Below, in pieces: positions 26,747 through 36,931 of a DNA stretch of 64,000 nucleotides (the first letter of the stretch is position 1; each line of letters begins with the position of its first letter). The DNA is taken from contig JAEWVR010000025.1 of the NCBI GenBank assembly GCA_023459055.1, positions 124,001 to 188,000 on the forward strand, given 5' to 3'. This stretch comes from Fibrobacterota bacterium. GTDB lineage: Bacteria > Fibrobacterota > Chitinivibrionia > Chitinivibrionales > Chitinispirillaceae. Position numbers and translations under genes: made by a program. A model generated the notes under the pieces. That model had not been told where the DNA came from and searched no databases. It saw only the letters and a list, made by a program, of their open reading frames with translations.

Positions 26747-27472
26747 TTTGTTTAACCTTTGGAAAATATTGTTACAAAAAAGAGTTTGGCCTTAATTTTT
26801 CCTAAACAAATAGAGTATTAATACCTTCAATTCTATCAGTTAAGGATCCAACTAACAAAACCATTAAAAACATTAGAAGCTAAAAAAAGCTGTTATTTAC
26901 CGGTTATCCGAGTTACCTACAAAAAAATCAATAATGGTTGCTGTTGCTGTCAATGTAAAATGGGACAAGATGGGACGAATAAAGAAGCATAGGACAAAAA
27001 AACTTGACACATCACAACCTCACTACCAAAAACTCATGCTCATCACCCCACCCACATTACACTTCTGCTGTAAAAATTTTACATCTGCAGTATTTCCGCG
27101 CATCCGCAGACCTGCTCCCGGCTTCCGGAGAATTCCCCCAGCCTCCGCAGCCCTGTTCCTGAATGCCGCAGCACAGCCATCAGAACCATTTCCACACCAT
27201 CCAGCCTATATCAACCACATTTTAAGTAAAAATCCACATTCCGGAGCAAAAGGTAACCTCTGCAGCTAAACTTTTTGATCTCCAGTTCTTCGACAAAATG
27301 AACATCATACAATTCAACTCCCCCTCTCTTATGGGACGACGCATCGAAGTGGTCGCAGGACCAGAGGGGGCCGGGGGGAGAGGTCAGGAACAGGTCTGCA
27401 ACATTGAGTTTCCTACCGGCAGAATTATATACTTCAACTAAGACGCATTAAACATCCAAAACGGAGACCACC
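26747..27472. other. Intergenic region at right edge of island
   Basis: About 725 bases without a gene I can support. It changes from AT-rich (26747-27000) to GC-richer DNA (27060-27250), which I take as the border between island and core. It contains a reverse-oriented copy of the CT/AG hairpin repeat (27318-27388) and the GGAG site of the next gene. Confidence 0.5.
27318..27388 (-). repeat. Dispersed CT/AG hairpin repeat, reverse copy
   Basis: On the minus strand: ctgacctctccccc, ggccccctctggtcctgcg, accacttcgatgcgtcgtcc, gagagggggag. This is the long-loop version of the hairpin also seen at 21520-21590 and 23365-23430, here inverted and outside the accessory island. Confidence 0.8.
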
Positions 27473-29377
27473 ATGAAACCAATGTCCCGATATTCTACAC
27501 TGCTCATACTATCATTACTTACTTATACACTCCCCCTCTTCGCTCAAAACGCAACAACCCCGGGCGAAATCACAACCCCCTTCCCCACAGTCACCAATCT
27601 CGCCGTAGAGTGGATGATCACCGGTGATGACAACCTGAACTGTGTAGTTGCTGTTAAATACCGCATAAAAGGCACTGCAACCTGGAATACGGGTATGCCG
27701 CTAAGACGGGTTCCATCAGGGACAAATCTCGGGTTTACGTGGCAGAATAAATGCTCCGGATCAGTGTTCGACCTCGTTCCGGGGACCGAGTATGAGATCC
27801 AGCTATCGCTTAACGACCCTGATGGCGGAAGTGCAGAAAAAACCGTTTCTGTCCAAACCCGGCCTGTGCCCCGTATCCCTGCAGGTGCCTTAATCACCGA
27901 CATTCCTGCAGGTACTTACGACAGACTCACCCCAGAAGATGGTACAGAGACATCACCACGCGTCTACCGCTCCGTTGATGGCTCAGCGGTATATGATTAT
28001 GTCGATCTTCAAAACCGCTCCCATGTCTGGATTATCGGCCTGACAATCAACAGCAGTGGACACAACAGCGCCCGGGCGATCAAGGCTAATGGCGCAAAGA
28101 ATTGCGTTATCCGCTATTGTACAATTACCGGTCTCTATGGGATCACTGCTTATGACGAAGGTTTGACTAATTGCTACATTGGTGATAACGTGGTAACCGG
28201 GACGGTTGGATGGTCAGATGCAACAATGGGTGCTGATGGTGACAACGAAGGTGAAGGTATCCAGTTTACGGGATCAGGAAATGTCGTCTGTTACAACACC
28301 GTCAAAGGATTCCGTGATTGTATATCAACCATGGAAGATGAAGATGTGCTTGAGCAGCGTTGTATTGACATTTACAATAACGACGTGTATACCGGCGCAG
28401 ATGATGGCATCGAGGCTGACTTCTGTTTCAATAACTGCCGCGTGATGCGCAACAGGATCACCAATTCGTATGTGGGTGTCAGCTCGCAGCCGGGACTTGG
28501 CGGCCCCAACTACTTTATCCGTAATGTCATGTACAATGTGGTCCATGCTGCTTTTAAATTCAAACGTGCGAGCCGGGGTGATGTTGCACTTCACAATACG
28601 GTAATCAAGGTAGGTGCAGGACTTGCCGGTAATGATGCACTCGATTTTGCTTATTTCCGGAACAATTGTGCGATTGGTGGTCCTACCGGTGATGTCAACT
28701 GGGGTGGATACGGTGCGGGAAACCCGTATGCTGCAGACATTCGCGATCCGGGACTTCACAGCAGCTTTGATTATGATGCCGTCGGTGTTGCATCGGGAAG
28801 CTATGTTGCAAAAATTGGCGGCGTGGCATTTGCGACCGTTGAACCGCACGGTATTGGTAATATTAAATTGACAGAAGTATTTAACAATGTGGCATTTCCA
28901 AACCCACCCGTACCCGAGCGTGATGTTGCAGATCTCAGACCGCAACCGGGCAGTGCGGTAGTTGACAAGGGCGAAATAATTCCAAATATCAATGATGCAT
29001 TCTCCGGTGCCGCGCCTGATTGTGGTGCGTATGAAGCAGGTCAGGCGATGCCAATCTACGGACCACGACCACAGGGTGTCGATGAGGCAACTCCGGTAAA
29101 ACAACCACGCCTGCTTAACAGAATCAGATCATCAGAAAAGAACTGGTCTGTTGCAGCTGATGGATCAAGGGTGATGGTCACCTTTAACGCTACTGCTCCC
29201 GGCGCATACACCGTGTCTTTATTTGATGCATCAGGAAGAGTGATACGCGTTATGTCAAGTATAGCTGAGCCAGGGTTTACCACCGCGGAAATGATTGTAC
29301 CGGGATTACGCCCGGGAATGTATATCGCAGGTTTACGTTCTGCGACAAGCAGTTATAAGCGATTCTCGGTGTATTAG
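27473..29377 (+). CDS. Secreted right-handed beta-helix protein, sorting tail
   Basis: 634 residues, ATG 27473 after GGAG. Signal peptide about 1-25. A fibronectin type III-like domain (about 40-130: LAVEWMITGDDNLNCVVAVKYRIKG..., LVPGTEYEIQLSLNDPDGG) precedes a long parallel beta-helix (about 140-500) with repeated short rungs (VWIIGLTINSSG, CVIRYCTITGLYGITAYDEG, VVCYNTVKGFRDCIS, CRVMRNRITNSYVG). Such folds occur in polysaccharide lyases and pectin-active enzymes, but I cannot assign catalytic residues. The C-terminal 80 residues form a Por/type IX-like sorting domain (YTVSLFDASGRVIRV...GMYIAGLRS). Extracellular or surface attached. Confidence 0.78.
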   Translation: MKPMSRYSTLLILSLLTYTLPLFAQNATTPGEITTPFPTVTNLAVEWMITGDDNLNCVVAVKYRIKGTATWNTGMPLRRVPSGTNLGFTWQNKCSGSVFDLVPGTEYEIQLSLNDPDGGSAEKTVSVQTRPVPRIPAGALITDIPAGTYDRLTPEDGTETSPRVYRSVDGSAVYDYVDLQNRSHVWIIGLTINSSGHNSARAIKANGAKNCVIRYCTITGLYGITAYDEGLTNCYIGDNVVTGTVGWSDATMGADGDNEGEGIQFTGSGNVVCYNTVKGFRDCISTMEDEDVLEQRCIDIYNNDVYTGADDGIEADFCFNNCRVMRNRITNSYVGVSSQPGLGGPNYFIRNVMYNVVHAAFKFKRASRGDVALHNTVIKVGAGLAGNDALDFAYFRNNCAIGGPTGDVNWGGYGAGNPYAADIRDPGLHSSFDYDAVGVASGSYVAKIGGVAFATVEPHGIGNIKLTEVFNNVAFPNPPVPERDVADLRPQPGSAVVDKGEIIPNINDAFSGAAPDCGAYEAGQAMPIYGPRPQGVDEATPVKQPRLLNRIRSSEKNWSVAADGSRVMVTFNATAPGAYTVSLFDASGRVIRVMSSIAEPGFTTAEMIVPGLRPGMYIAGLRSATSSYKRFSVY

Positions 29378-30030
29378 TCGTTCTACCCCTACCGTCAATG
29401 TTGGTAAATTAGTTTTTACTAAGTGAGAGTTGTACCGATTACGCGCCCCCACCCGCTCGTAAAACCGAGCGCTCTCCTGGTCCTGCGACCATTCAGATGC
29501 ATCTCCCGCAGAATGGAGGTAATATTTTGATTGCATTCCGAGCCCCGACTGTTAAGGAGAGGTTTTGACGACATTGGGAAGAATGCCCTCCCTTACGGTC
29601 AGGCCTCGGAATTGATGCCCAGGGGCGCTCAACGGCACAAGTACAACATGTTAATTCTAATTCAGTATGTACTGTAAGCAACGATGTGGACAAGGATGTC
29701 TGCACTTTTTAAAGGATCAAAAAGTAATTGCAGCGCAATAATCAGGAAGTCGCATTATTTTACCAATGATCGGGTGGATGATCCTTAATGAAAATACCTG
29801 TAAAAACTGCTTAACTGAAGCAGAGAACCTGTTTTTGTTACCTGACATGACCAATACAAACTATCAGAAATCTATGTTGTTATAAGAACAACATTTATCC
29901 TAAAAACTCAGTCGATATTTTACAAGTCCCCCTGCGGGGGATTTAGTGAGCGTGTTTTAATTTGATTTTGCTGAGGAATTCGAGTTTATTGTTCAATACA
30001 ATCTTTTTCAGCTGAAGTGGAGGTATCACA
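29378..30030. other. Intergenic region with decayed repeats
   Basis: About 650 bases without a supportable gene. 29439-29520 resembles a degenerate CT/AG repeat of the long-loop type (ctcctggtcctgcgaccatt). 29927-29944 holds a small hairpin tccccctgcgggggattt, related to the repeat at 16459. A GGAGG site at 30019-30023 serves the next gene. Confidence 0.5.
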
Positions 30031-31101
30031 ATGTGTAAACTGTTTTTTTCAATGATACTGTTGGCGGTTTTCAGTGCAGGCACCATTGCACAGACCGGAA
30101 GTATAAAAGTTGGAAGCACAACAAGAACATTTATTGTCTACACTCCGTCCGGACTGCCGGAACAGCCGCCACTTGTTATAGCCATGCATGGTCTTGGAGG
30201 GTCCGGTTCACAGCATCGTTCAAGTTCGGGATTTGACAAAATTGCAGACAGGGAAAAATTTGTGGTTGTTTATCCTGATGGTGTATTCAAAATGAACGGT
30301 AGTAACGGATGGGACATCTCCAGTAATTCGGATGTTGATTTTATCTCCGCACTTATTGACACATTAAAACTGAAGCATACAATCGATCTCAACCGCGTTT
30401 ATGCAACAGGGTTTTCAATGGGCGGGATGATGAGTTACAAACTTGCCTGCTCCCTTGCTGATAAAATTGCTGCCATTGGCCCCTCAAGTGGCTATCCGCT
30501 CGGAAACATGATAACAAGCTGCAAGCCATCCCGTCCAGTTCCCATTTGTCACGCACATGGGACACTCGATTCTATTGTCCCCTACACAACACTTGAAAGC
30601 TGGATTGCGAAGTTTGTCAAATCAAACGGCTGCACCGGCGATCCGGTAATCACTAATCCGACAGCAAAATATAAGAAACAGTACTGGGGACCGTGTGAGA
30701 AAGGCAGTGAGATTATTCTGTACCACTTTGACGGGATGAAGCACGGTTATGTGGACAAATCCAAATATGATTTCAGCGCAAGCGATACATTCTGGGCATT
30801 CTTCAAGAGACATCCTCTCAATGAAGGTACTGCTGCTGTAAAAGTTTCAGCTTCAACATTGCAGAAAACTATTCCGTTGTCTGCGTCCTGCTCAAACGGA
30901 GTTATTTCCCTGCATAGTGAGATGGATATTCAAAATGTGAGTGTTTCTGATGTTTGCGGCAGGGTACTTTATGCGGAACATTATACAGGTTTATTTACAA
31001 GAAATGTAAGTATACCGATTGACAGAAATAGTAACGGTGTATACTTTGTTAAAGTTACAGGTGCTTCAGGGAGCAGTGTTGCAAAGATTCTGGTGCAATG
31101 A
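30031..31101 (+). CDS. Secreted CE1/LpqC-type esterase, sorting tail
   Basis: 356 residues, PHB-depolymerase/feruloyl-esterase-like alpha/beta hydrolase. Signal peptide 1-20. Catalytic triad visible: Ser in GFSMGG (near 131), Asp in HGTLDSIVPY (near 181), His in MKHGYV (near 237); the oxyanion region is MHGLGG near 53. The C-terminal 75 residues carry a Por/type IX-like sorting domain (VSDVCGRVLY, NGVYFVKVTG). Likely releases acyl groups such as ferulate or acetate from plant polysaccharide outside the cell; substrate is inference. ATG 30031 after GGAGG. The terminator at 31187 probably ends the transcript. Confidence 0.84.
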   Translation: MCKLFFSMILLAVFSAGTIAQTGSIKVGSTTRTFIVYTPSGLPEQPPLVIAMHGLGGSGSQHRSSSGFDKIADREKFVVVYPDGVFKMNGSNGWDISSNSDVDFISALIDTLKLKHTIDLNRVYATGFSMGGMMSYKLACSLADKIAAIGPSSGYPLGNMITSCKPSRPVPICHAHGTLDSIVPYTTLESWIAKFVKSNGCTGDPVITNPTAKYKKQYWGPCEKGSEIILYHFDGMKHGYVDKSKYDFSASDTFWAFFKRHPLNEGTAAVKVSASTLQKTIPLSASCSNGVISLHSEMDIQNVSVSDVCGRVLYAEHYTGLFTRNVSIPIDRNSNGVYFVKVTGASGSSVAKILVQ

Positions 31102-31186
31102 AGAAAATCTGACCTCTCCTCCCCGGTACCATGGCGCCCCCACCCCAGTTCAGGGCAGATGGACCACATGGTCCTCCGGCCATTCC

Positions 31187-31222
31187 AATGCACCTCCCAC
31201 ATGAGGGAGGTGCATTTGTTTT
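31187..31222 (+). terminator. Rho-independent terminator inside a CT/AG repeat
   Basis: Perfect 12-bp stem AATGCACCTCCC (31187-31198) with GGGAGGTGCATT (31205-31216), six-base loop, then TTGTTTT. The stem is built from the right end of a degenerate CT/AG repeat (31110-31200, with tggtcctccggccattcc). Confidence 0.7.
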
Positions 31223-31661
31223 AAAATCATAAAGATACCTCCCTCCAACACTCCTGCCGGGGAGATCGCTCCGCTTTACGAGCGAGTACGGGTGAGCGCA
31301 TAAGTTCTCTGCCTCATTGTAAACGCGAAATCCTGATTATTTCCGTATTCATACATTTTTGTAACGAGCCATTTATGCCCGATATTGAATAGTAGCATTG
31401 CCAAGTTTATCCGCTATCACACACACAAAGTATACCCATCACTGTTCTTGATTAACTAAATAAGAAAATACAACCATACAATGTTCCATGCTATTTATGA
31501 ACCACAACTTGTATTACATTGTCAATTTAGAGTTAGTCATATTGAACCCGGGGAAAAGTTATAACAATGATATCTCAAAATTGAGGCTTGATTTTCCTGA
31601 ACCTACTTTTTATATTAACTTTATTGATTGCTGTTCACATTATACAATAAGGGTTACAAAA
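31223..31661. other. Intergenic region before mscS
   Basis: About 440 bases. The frame of the channel gene extends back to 31488, but those codons have no ribosome-binding site and no family similarity. I see no other gene or clear promoter. Confidence 0.4.
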
Positions 31662-32744
31662 ATGCATTTTGAGCTTCTTGACAAAGTATATTATGGTAAT
31701 ACGCTAATGGATTATATGATATCTCTCGGCATTTTTATTCTGTCGTTACTGGTTATTTTTATCGTAAAAAATGTAATAATCAGAAAGTTGAAACTGATTG
31801 CTCAGAAAACATCTACCAGTATTGACAATTTAATAGTGGAGCTGATAGAAAAAAAAATAGTTCCATTCCTATATCTCGGAACATTCTATTTCAGCATGCA
31901 GGGATTGAAAATGGCACCTGCCGTGCAGAAAGTATTTACTGTTTCCGTATCATTACTGCTTACCATTCTTATCGTACGTGCTGTGAGTGTTCTGCTATCA
32001 GTCATTCTTGAACAGCGCTGGGCATCAAGCGACAAAAATGCCTCGCGAAAAAATGCATTCAGGAGTCTTCTTACCGGAATTCAGATCGTAATGTGGGCAA
32101 TTGCAGTTGTAATGCTCCTTGACAATTTTGGTGTCAACATATCAACGCTTGTGACAGGTCTTGGTATAGGCGGTATTGCCATAGCAATTGCATCACAGGC
32201 AGTACTTGGTGATCTTTTCAGTTATTTTACGATTATATTCGACCGGCCTTTTGAAATCGGGGATTTCATTATCGTTGGAGACCGGATGGGTACTGTGGAA
32301 CACATCGGAATGAAATCAACCCGTGTCCGCAGTTTGAGCGGTGAGCAGCTTGTATTTCGCAATACCGACCTTACCGATTCCCGTATAAGCAACTACAAGA
32401 GAATGGAAAACAGACGGGTTGTTTTTTCGATCGGAGTGACCTATGATACAGATATTGCATTACTAAAAGAGATTCCACTTAAAATTAAAAGTATCATTGA
32501 ATCCATACCATTGACAAAATTCGACAGATCACATTTTTTCTCATTTGGGAATTATAGTCTTACTATTGAAACAGTTTACTACGTGGCATCTTCCGATTAC
32601 AATGTTTACATGAATATACACCAGGATATCAATTTCCGTATAATGGAAGAATTCAAATCAATGGGCGTTAAGTTTGCATTACCAACTCAGACATTGCACA
32701 TTGTTCCCGATAAAAGTTCATCATCACTGCTTTCTGCGTCGTAG
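31662..32744 (+). CDS. Small-conductance mechanosensitive channel (MscS family)
   Basis: 360 residues from ATG 31662, which follows AAGGG by about nine bases. Three or four membrane helices (about 18-38, 60-80, 95-120, 145-165), then the MscS pore helix and beta domain: VTGLGIGGIAIAIASQAVLGDLFSYFTIIFDRPFEIGDFIIVGDRMGTVEHIGMKSTRVRSLSG (about 160-225) is the family signature. C-terminal alpha/beta vestibule present. It releases solutes from the cytoplasm on hypo-osmotic shock. Next to a trehalose/glycogen cluster, which also deals with osmotic stress; a functional link is inference. Confidence 0.93.
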   Translation: MHFELLDKVYYGNTLMDYMISLGIFILSLLVIFIVKNVIIRKLKLIAQKTSTSIDNLIVELIEKKIVPFLYLGTFYFSMQGLKMAPAVQKVFTVSVSLLLTILIVRAVSVLLSVILEQRWASSDKNASRKNAFRSLLTGIQIVMWAIAVVMLLDNFGVNISTLVTGLGIGGIAIAIASQAVLGDLFSYFTIIFDRPFEIGDFIIVGDRMGTVEHIGMKSTRVRSLSGEQLVFRNTDLTDSRISNYKRMENRRVVFSIGVTYDTDIALLKEIPLKIKSIIESIPLTKFDRSHFFSFGNYSLTIETVYYVASSDYNVYMNIHQDINFRIMEEFKSMGVKFALPTQTLHIVPDKSSSSLLSAS

Positions 32745-32776
32745 TATCGTTATCATTTAATTGCAGCAATAGGTAT

Positions 32777-32820
32777 TTGACAATCTACCGTCGTACCTGA
32801 ATAACCCTGACCATTCAGGT
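32777..32820 (+). promoter_or_regulatory. Possible promoter and operator before glgX
   Basis: TTGACA (32777-32782) with a 17-base spacer to AATAAC (32800-32805), a weak -10. A perfect 8-bp inverted repeat, ACCTGAAT (32795-32802) and ATTCAGGT (32813-32820), overlaps the -10 region, where a repressor would act. It lies about 80 bases before the glgX start. Motif-based only. Confidence 0.4.
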
Positions 32821-32898
32821 AAGCACGTATCTGGATGGTCTGATTTGCATCATAACGATGATACACTTCGTACCTGACAGAAAAGGAGCGCATCAATC

Positions 32899-35052
32899 AT
32901 GTCAAGCAGCCTCAGAGTTTTTCCGGGCGAATCATACCCCAGAGGTGCAACCTACAAGGGTCGCGGAGTCAATTTCAGTTTATTCAGTGAACATGCAACG
33001 AATGTGGAAGTCTGCCTGTTCGACACCCCGCAGGATACGGTTCCGTCAGCCATTTTACAGCTCAGGGAGCAAACAGCACTTACATGGCACGGATTTATCC
33101 GGGGTCTTAAACCCGGGCAGCTTTATCTGTATCGTATTGACGGCCCCTATGACCCTCTCAATGGACACCGTTTCAACAGGCAAAAATATCTGCTCGATCC
33201 CTATGCAAAAGCCATTACAGGAGATGTAGCGTGGGATGATGCGCTTTTTGGTTACGTTGTCGGCAGTGAGGATGAGGATCTCTCGTTTGATACACGTGAA
33301 TCAGCGGAATTTATGCCAAAATGTGTTATCATTGATCCTCGATTCGATTGGAAAGGTGATAAGGCACCCCGCACACCATGGAATAAGACAATTATCTATG
33401 AGGCACATGTCAAAGGGCTTACAAAACTGCACAGGAATGTTCCGGAACTTAGACGGGGTACCTATGCCGGCCTCGTATCAGAACCAGTTATCGAGCATTT
33501 ACAATCACTTGGAATAACCGCTATTGAATTACTACCAATTCAGCAGCATGTTAATGACAGGGCGCTGCTGGAACGCGGATTAACAAACTACTGGGGATAC
33601 AACACCATTGGTTTCTTTGCGCCAGACTTCCGCTACTCATCTTCAGGTTCTGCGGGTGAGCAGGTTAGTGAATTCAGGGAAATGGTTAGAAAACTGCACA
33701 AAGCCGGAATTGAAGTCATTCTTGATGTTGTGTATAATCATACAGCAGAAGGCAGTCATCTCGGACCTGCACTTTGCTTCCGGGGAATCGACAATGCATC
33801 CTATTATAATCTGAGCCCTGAAAGTCCCCGTTTCGGTATGGACTTCTCCGGATGCGGTGGAAGCTTTAATATGCGTCACCCCCGGGTGCTTCAGTTCATA
33901 ATGGATAGCTTGCGATATTGGGTTACAGAGATGCATGTGGACGGATTCAGATTTGATCTTGCAGCAACTCTTGCCCGTGAATTTTTCGAAGTTGATAAAC
34001 TCTCAACATTTTTTGACATTATTGCCCAGGACCCGGTTTTATCACAGGTTAAATTGATTGCTGAGCCCTGGGACCTTGGACCCGGTGGCTATCAGGTTGG
34101 TAACTTCCCTCATTTATGGACAGAGTGGAACGGAAAATATCGTGATACAATCCGAAAGTTCTGGAAAGGTGAAAACGGACAGTTATCAGATCTTGGATAC
34201 CGATTGACAGGATCAAGTGACCTTTACGAGTCTGAAAACCGTAAACCATTTGCAAGTATCAATTTTATCACCTGTCATGACGGTTTCACACTGAGGGATC
34301 TGGTTTCCTATCAGGAAAAACACAATGAAAACAATGGTGAAGAAAACCGCGATGGCAGTAATGATAACCATTCTTGGAATTGTGGTATTGAGGGACCAAC
34401 AGATGAAATCGAAATTAAAACACTTCGAGTCCGTCAAATGAAAAATATGATAGCAACACTACTGCTCTCTCAGGGTGTTCCTATGTTACTTGCCGGAGAT
34501 GAACTCGGAAAAAGTACAAACGGCAACAACAACACCTATTGTCAGGACAATGAAACAACCTGGATTGACTGGAATTTTTCCGCCGAAGCGATTGATCTAT
34601 TAGATTTTTTTAAACTGGTAATTCAGATACGAAAAACGCATCCCACATTTCATCGTAAAAAATTCTTTAAAGGGAAAACTTTATTCGGCGGACAGGCCAG
34701 AGATCTTCATTGGATACGTCCTGATGGAAAAGAGATGAATGACGATGATTGGGGTATTGAATGGACCAGATCGCTCGGATTATTGATTCCCGGGGGTGGC
34801 ATTGATGATGTCAACAAATATGGTAAAAGAATCATCGATGATACCTTTTACCTTGTAATAAATGCACATCATGATACTATTGATTTTCAATTGCCCTACT
34901 CCAAAGTTCCCTGGACACTGCTGTTTGATACGGCTGCTAAAAATACTGGCAGCCGATTCACAGGGACAGCACGCTATACAATGCAGGCAAGGGCATTTGC
35001 GCTATTTTGTAAACTGCGCCGGGGCAAACATATCCACACAGATCAGTTATAA
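32899..35052 (+). CDS. glgX: Glycogen debranching enzyme GlgX
   Basis: 717 residues, GH13 isoamylase-type. N-terminal CBM48 domain (about 8-100: GATYKGRGVNFSLFSEHATNVEVCLFD). The (beta/alpha)8 barrel shows region I (DVVYNHTAE near 275), the nucleophile Asp in DGFRFDLAATL (near 350), the acid/base Glu in LIAEPWD (near 387) and region IV (FITCHDGFTL near 455). It hydrolyses alpha-1,6 branches of glycogen or limit dextrin in the cytoplasm. ATG follows AAAAGGAGCG. First gene of a plus-strand cluster, ten bases before treZ. Confidence 0.95.
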   Translation: MSSSLRVFPGESYPRGATYKGRGVNFSLFSEHATNVEVCLFDTPQDTVPSAILQLREQTALTWHGFIRGLKPGQLYLYRIDGPYDPLNGHRFNRQKYLLDPYAKAITGDVAWDDALFGYVVGSEDEDLSFDTRESAEFMPKCVIIDPRFDWKGDKAPRTPWNKTIIYEAHVKGLTKLHRNVPELRRGTYAGLVSEPVIEHLQSLGITAIELLPIQQHVNDRALLERGLTNYWGYNTIGFFAPDFRYSSSGSAGEQVSEFREMVRKLHKAGIEVILDVVYNHTAEGSHLGPALCFRGIDNASYYNLSPESPRFGMDFSGCGGSFNMRHPRVLQFIMDSLRYWVTEMHVDGFRFDLAATLAREFFEVDKLSTFFDIIAQDPVLSQVKLIAEPWDLGPGGYQVGNFPHLWTEWNGKYRDTIRKFWKGENGQLSDLGYRLTGSSDLYESENRKPFASINFITCHDGFTLRDLVSYQEKHNENNGEENRDGSNDNHSWNCGIEGPTDEIEIKTLRVRQMKNMIATLLLSQGVPMLLAGDELGKSTNGNNNTYCQDNETTWIDWNFSAEAIDLLDFFKLVIQIRKTHPTFHRKKFFKGKTLFGGQARDLHWIRPDGKEMNDDDWGIEWTRSLGLLIPGGGIDDVNKYGKRIIDDTFYLVINAHHDTIDFQLPYSKVPWTLLFDTAAKNTGSRFTGTARYTMQARAFALFCKLRRGKHIHTDQL

Positions 35053-35062
35053 GGAGTTCTCA

Positions 35063-36931
35063 ATGATTTCAGATACCATGTGTCAGGTTGTCGGACCGCA
35101 ACTACATTCTGTCAATGAATGTACATTCACAGTATGGGCTCCTTATGTAACGTCACTCGAGCTGTTTGACCATGATTCGAAGACATACACGGCAATGAAT
35201 CGTAATCAATCCGGTTACTGGACTATCACCCTTAAAAAAGTTGTACCGGGTTTTAAGTATAGTTTCCGGATCAACGGAGACCATGTGCGCCCCGACCCGG
35301 TGTCGCAATGTCAAGTAGATGGCGTCCATGGGCCATCAGCTGTTGTTGACCATTCGCAGTTTCAATGGAACGATGCTGCATGGAGTGGAATAGCCATTGA
35401 GGATGCAATCATCTATGAACTGCATACCGGGACATTTACACCTGAGGGCACGTTTGACGGTGTGATAAAGCGGCTTGATCATTTATGCGAACTTGGAATT
35501 ACAGCGATTGAAATCATGCCGGTTGCTCACTTTCCCGGTACCAGGAACTGGGGCTATGATGGTGTTCATCCGTTTGCGGTACATACCGCGTATGGCGGTG
35601 TTGACGGATTGAAACGACTCGTTGATGCCTGTCATAACAAAGGTATCGCAGTTATTCTTGATGTCGTCTATAACCATCTCGGTCCTGAAGGTAATTATAT
35701 CTGGGAATATGCACCGTACTTTACACAAGACAAGTATCGTACACCCTGGGGCTGGGCATTAAATTTTGATGATGCTGACAGTGATAATGTTCGTCACTAT
35801 TTTATCAGCAACGCACTCTACTGGCTGGAGACCTTTCATATTGATGGCCTGCGGCTTGATGCGGTTCATTCGATATACGATCTCAGTGCGCGCACATTTC
35901 TTGAAGAACTTGCCATGGCAGTCCGTTCGCTGGAATCACAATCTGGCAAACGCAGGATGATTATCGCAGAAAGTGATCAAAATGATCCACGCCTGATCCG
36001 GCCACGAACATTAGGCGGATATGGAATGGATGCACAATGGAGTGATGATCTTCATCATGCTATCCATACAGCACTGACTGGTGAAACGATAGGATACTAC
36101 GAAGATTTTGGCAGATTATCACAACTCGCGAAGGCTTTGCAGTGTGGCTATGCATACTGCGGTGACTATTCTGTACATCGTAAACGCAGGCATGGTGCTC
36201 CGCCTGATAATCTTCCGTCTACATCATTTGTTGTATGCTCCCAGAATCATGATCAGATAGGCAATCGTATGCTCGGAGAACGGCTGATCACCCTTGCGGG
36301 AAGTGAGAATGCACGACTCGCGGCTGCACTGGTCCTTCTTTCACCCATGATTCCACTACTGTTCATGGGAGAAGAATGGGGTGAAACAAATCCGTTTCTT
36401 TATTTTGTCAATCACAGTGACAAAGCATTAAATACTGCAGTCAGAGAAGGGCGTAAAAAAGAATTTGAGGCATTTCATACAAGTGGATCACCTCCCGACC
36501 CTACAGAAATCAGTACATTTAACCAATCGAAACCCAACTGGCAAAAAGCAGAGCTGAATATAGGCAGGAAATTTCTTGAGTATTACAAGTATCTTATAAC
36601 ACTGCGCACGACACATATGGTATTTAAAGCATTGTCATTTAATGGTATGAAGTGTACAATCACAGATCATGTACCGGAAACACTATCGATCATTCGTGTG
36701 TATGGTACCGATGCAGTTGTGATGCTGGTAAATTTCAGTAGTTCACCGGTAACGTTACCTGTACCAGCCGCTATCAGGTGGAAGCTGCTGCTTTCAACTA
36801 ATGATACTGTGTGGGGTGGTGATGATCCGTCTATTGACGAAGAGGTAGAAAATACAGTCACGGTTCCCGCGCATTGTTTACGGATATTTGAACATAATGG
36901 TACACAATCAGATGAATTGAGGTTTGCATGA
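35063..36931 (+). CDS. treZ: Malto-oligosyltrehalose trehalohydrolase
   Basis: 622 residues, GH13. The frame is open far upstream, but the start is the ATG at 35063, just after AAGGAG and ten bases after the glgX stop. N-terminal beta-sandwich (TVWAPYVTSLELF), then the barrel with EIMPVAHFPGTRNWGYDGV, DVVYNHLGPEGNY, nucleophile in HIDGLRLDAVHSI (near 270), acid/base Glu in MIIAESDQND (near 302) and QNHDQIGNR. It cleaves the alpha-1,4 bond next to the trehalose unit made by TreY, releasing trehalose. Stop overlaps the treY start by four bases. Confidence 0.95.
   Translation: MISDTMCQVVGPQLHSVNECTFTVWAPYVTSLELFDHDSKTYTAMNRNQSGYWTITLKKVVPGFKYSFRINGDHVRPDPVSQCQVDGVHGPSAVVDHSQFQWNDAAWSGIAIEDAIIYELHTGTFTPEGTFDGVIKRLDHLCELGITAIEIMPVAHFPGTRNWGYDGVHPFAVHTAYGGVDGLKRLVDACHNKGIAVILDVVYNHLGPEGNYIWEYAPYFTQDKYRTPWGWALNFDDADSDNVRHYFISNALYWLETFHIDGLRLDAVHSIYDLSARTFLEELAMAVRSLESQSGKRRMIIAESDQNDPRLIRPRTLGGYGMDAQWSDDLHHAIHTALTGETIGYYEDFGRLSQLAKALQCGYAYCGDYSVHRKRRHGAPPDNLPSTSFVVCSQNHDQIGNRMLGERLITLAGSENARLAAALVLLSPMIPLLFMGEEWGETNPFLYFVNHSDKALNTAVREGRKKEFEAFHTSGSPPDPTEISTFNQSKPNWQKAELNIGRKFLEYYKYLITLRTTHMVFKALSFNGMKCTITDHVPETLSIIRVYGTDAVVMLVNFSSSPVTLPVPAAIRWKLLLSTNDTVWGGDDPSIDEEVENTVTVPAHCLRIFEHNGTQSDELRFA

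Noticed and set aside
26934..27269. Open frame of 111 codons in the intergenic region
   Set aside because: No ribosome-binding site, composition is Pro/Ala/His-rich as from out-of-frame GC-rich DNA, and no family pattern can be seen.
28325..29104. Long minus-strand open frame opposite the beta-helix gene
   Set aside because: It is antisense to a well-supported secreted protein gene, lacks a start site and has no recognisable motif.
31488..31661. N-terminal extension of the MscS channel
   Set aside because: 58 extra codons have no ribosome-binding site and no similarity to the family; ATG 31662 has AAGGG at good spacing.
34862..35062. N-terminal extension of treZ inside glgX
   Set aside because: The ATG at 35063 has AAGGAG directly upstream and begins the normal family N-terminus; the 67 extra codons are glgX read in another frame.
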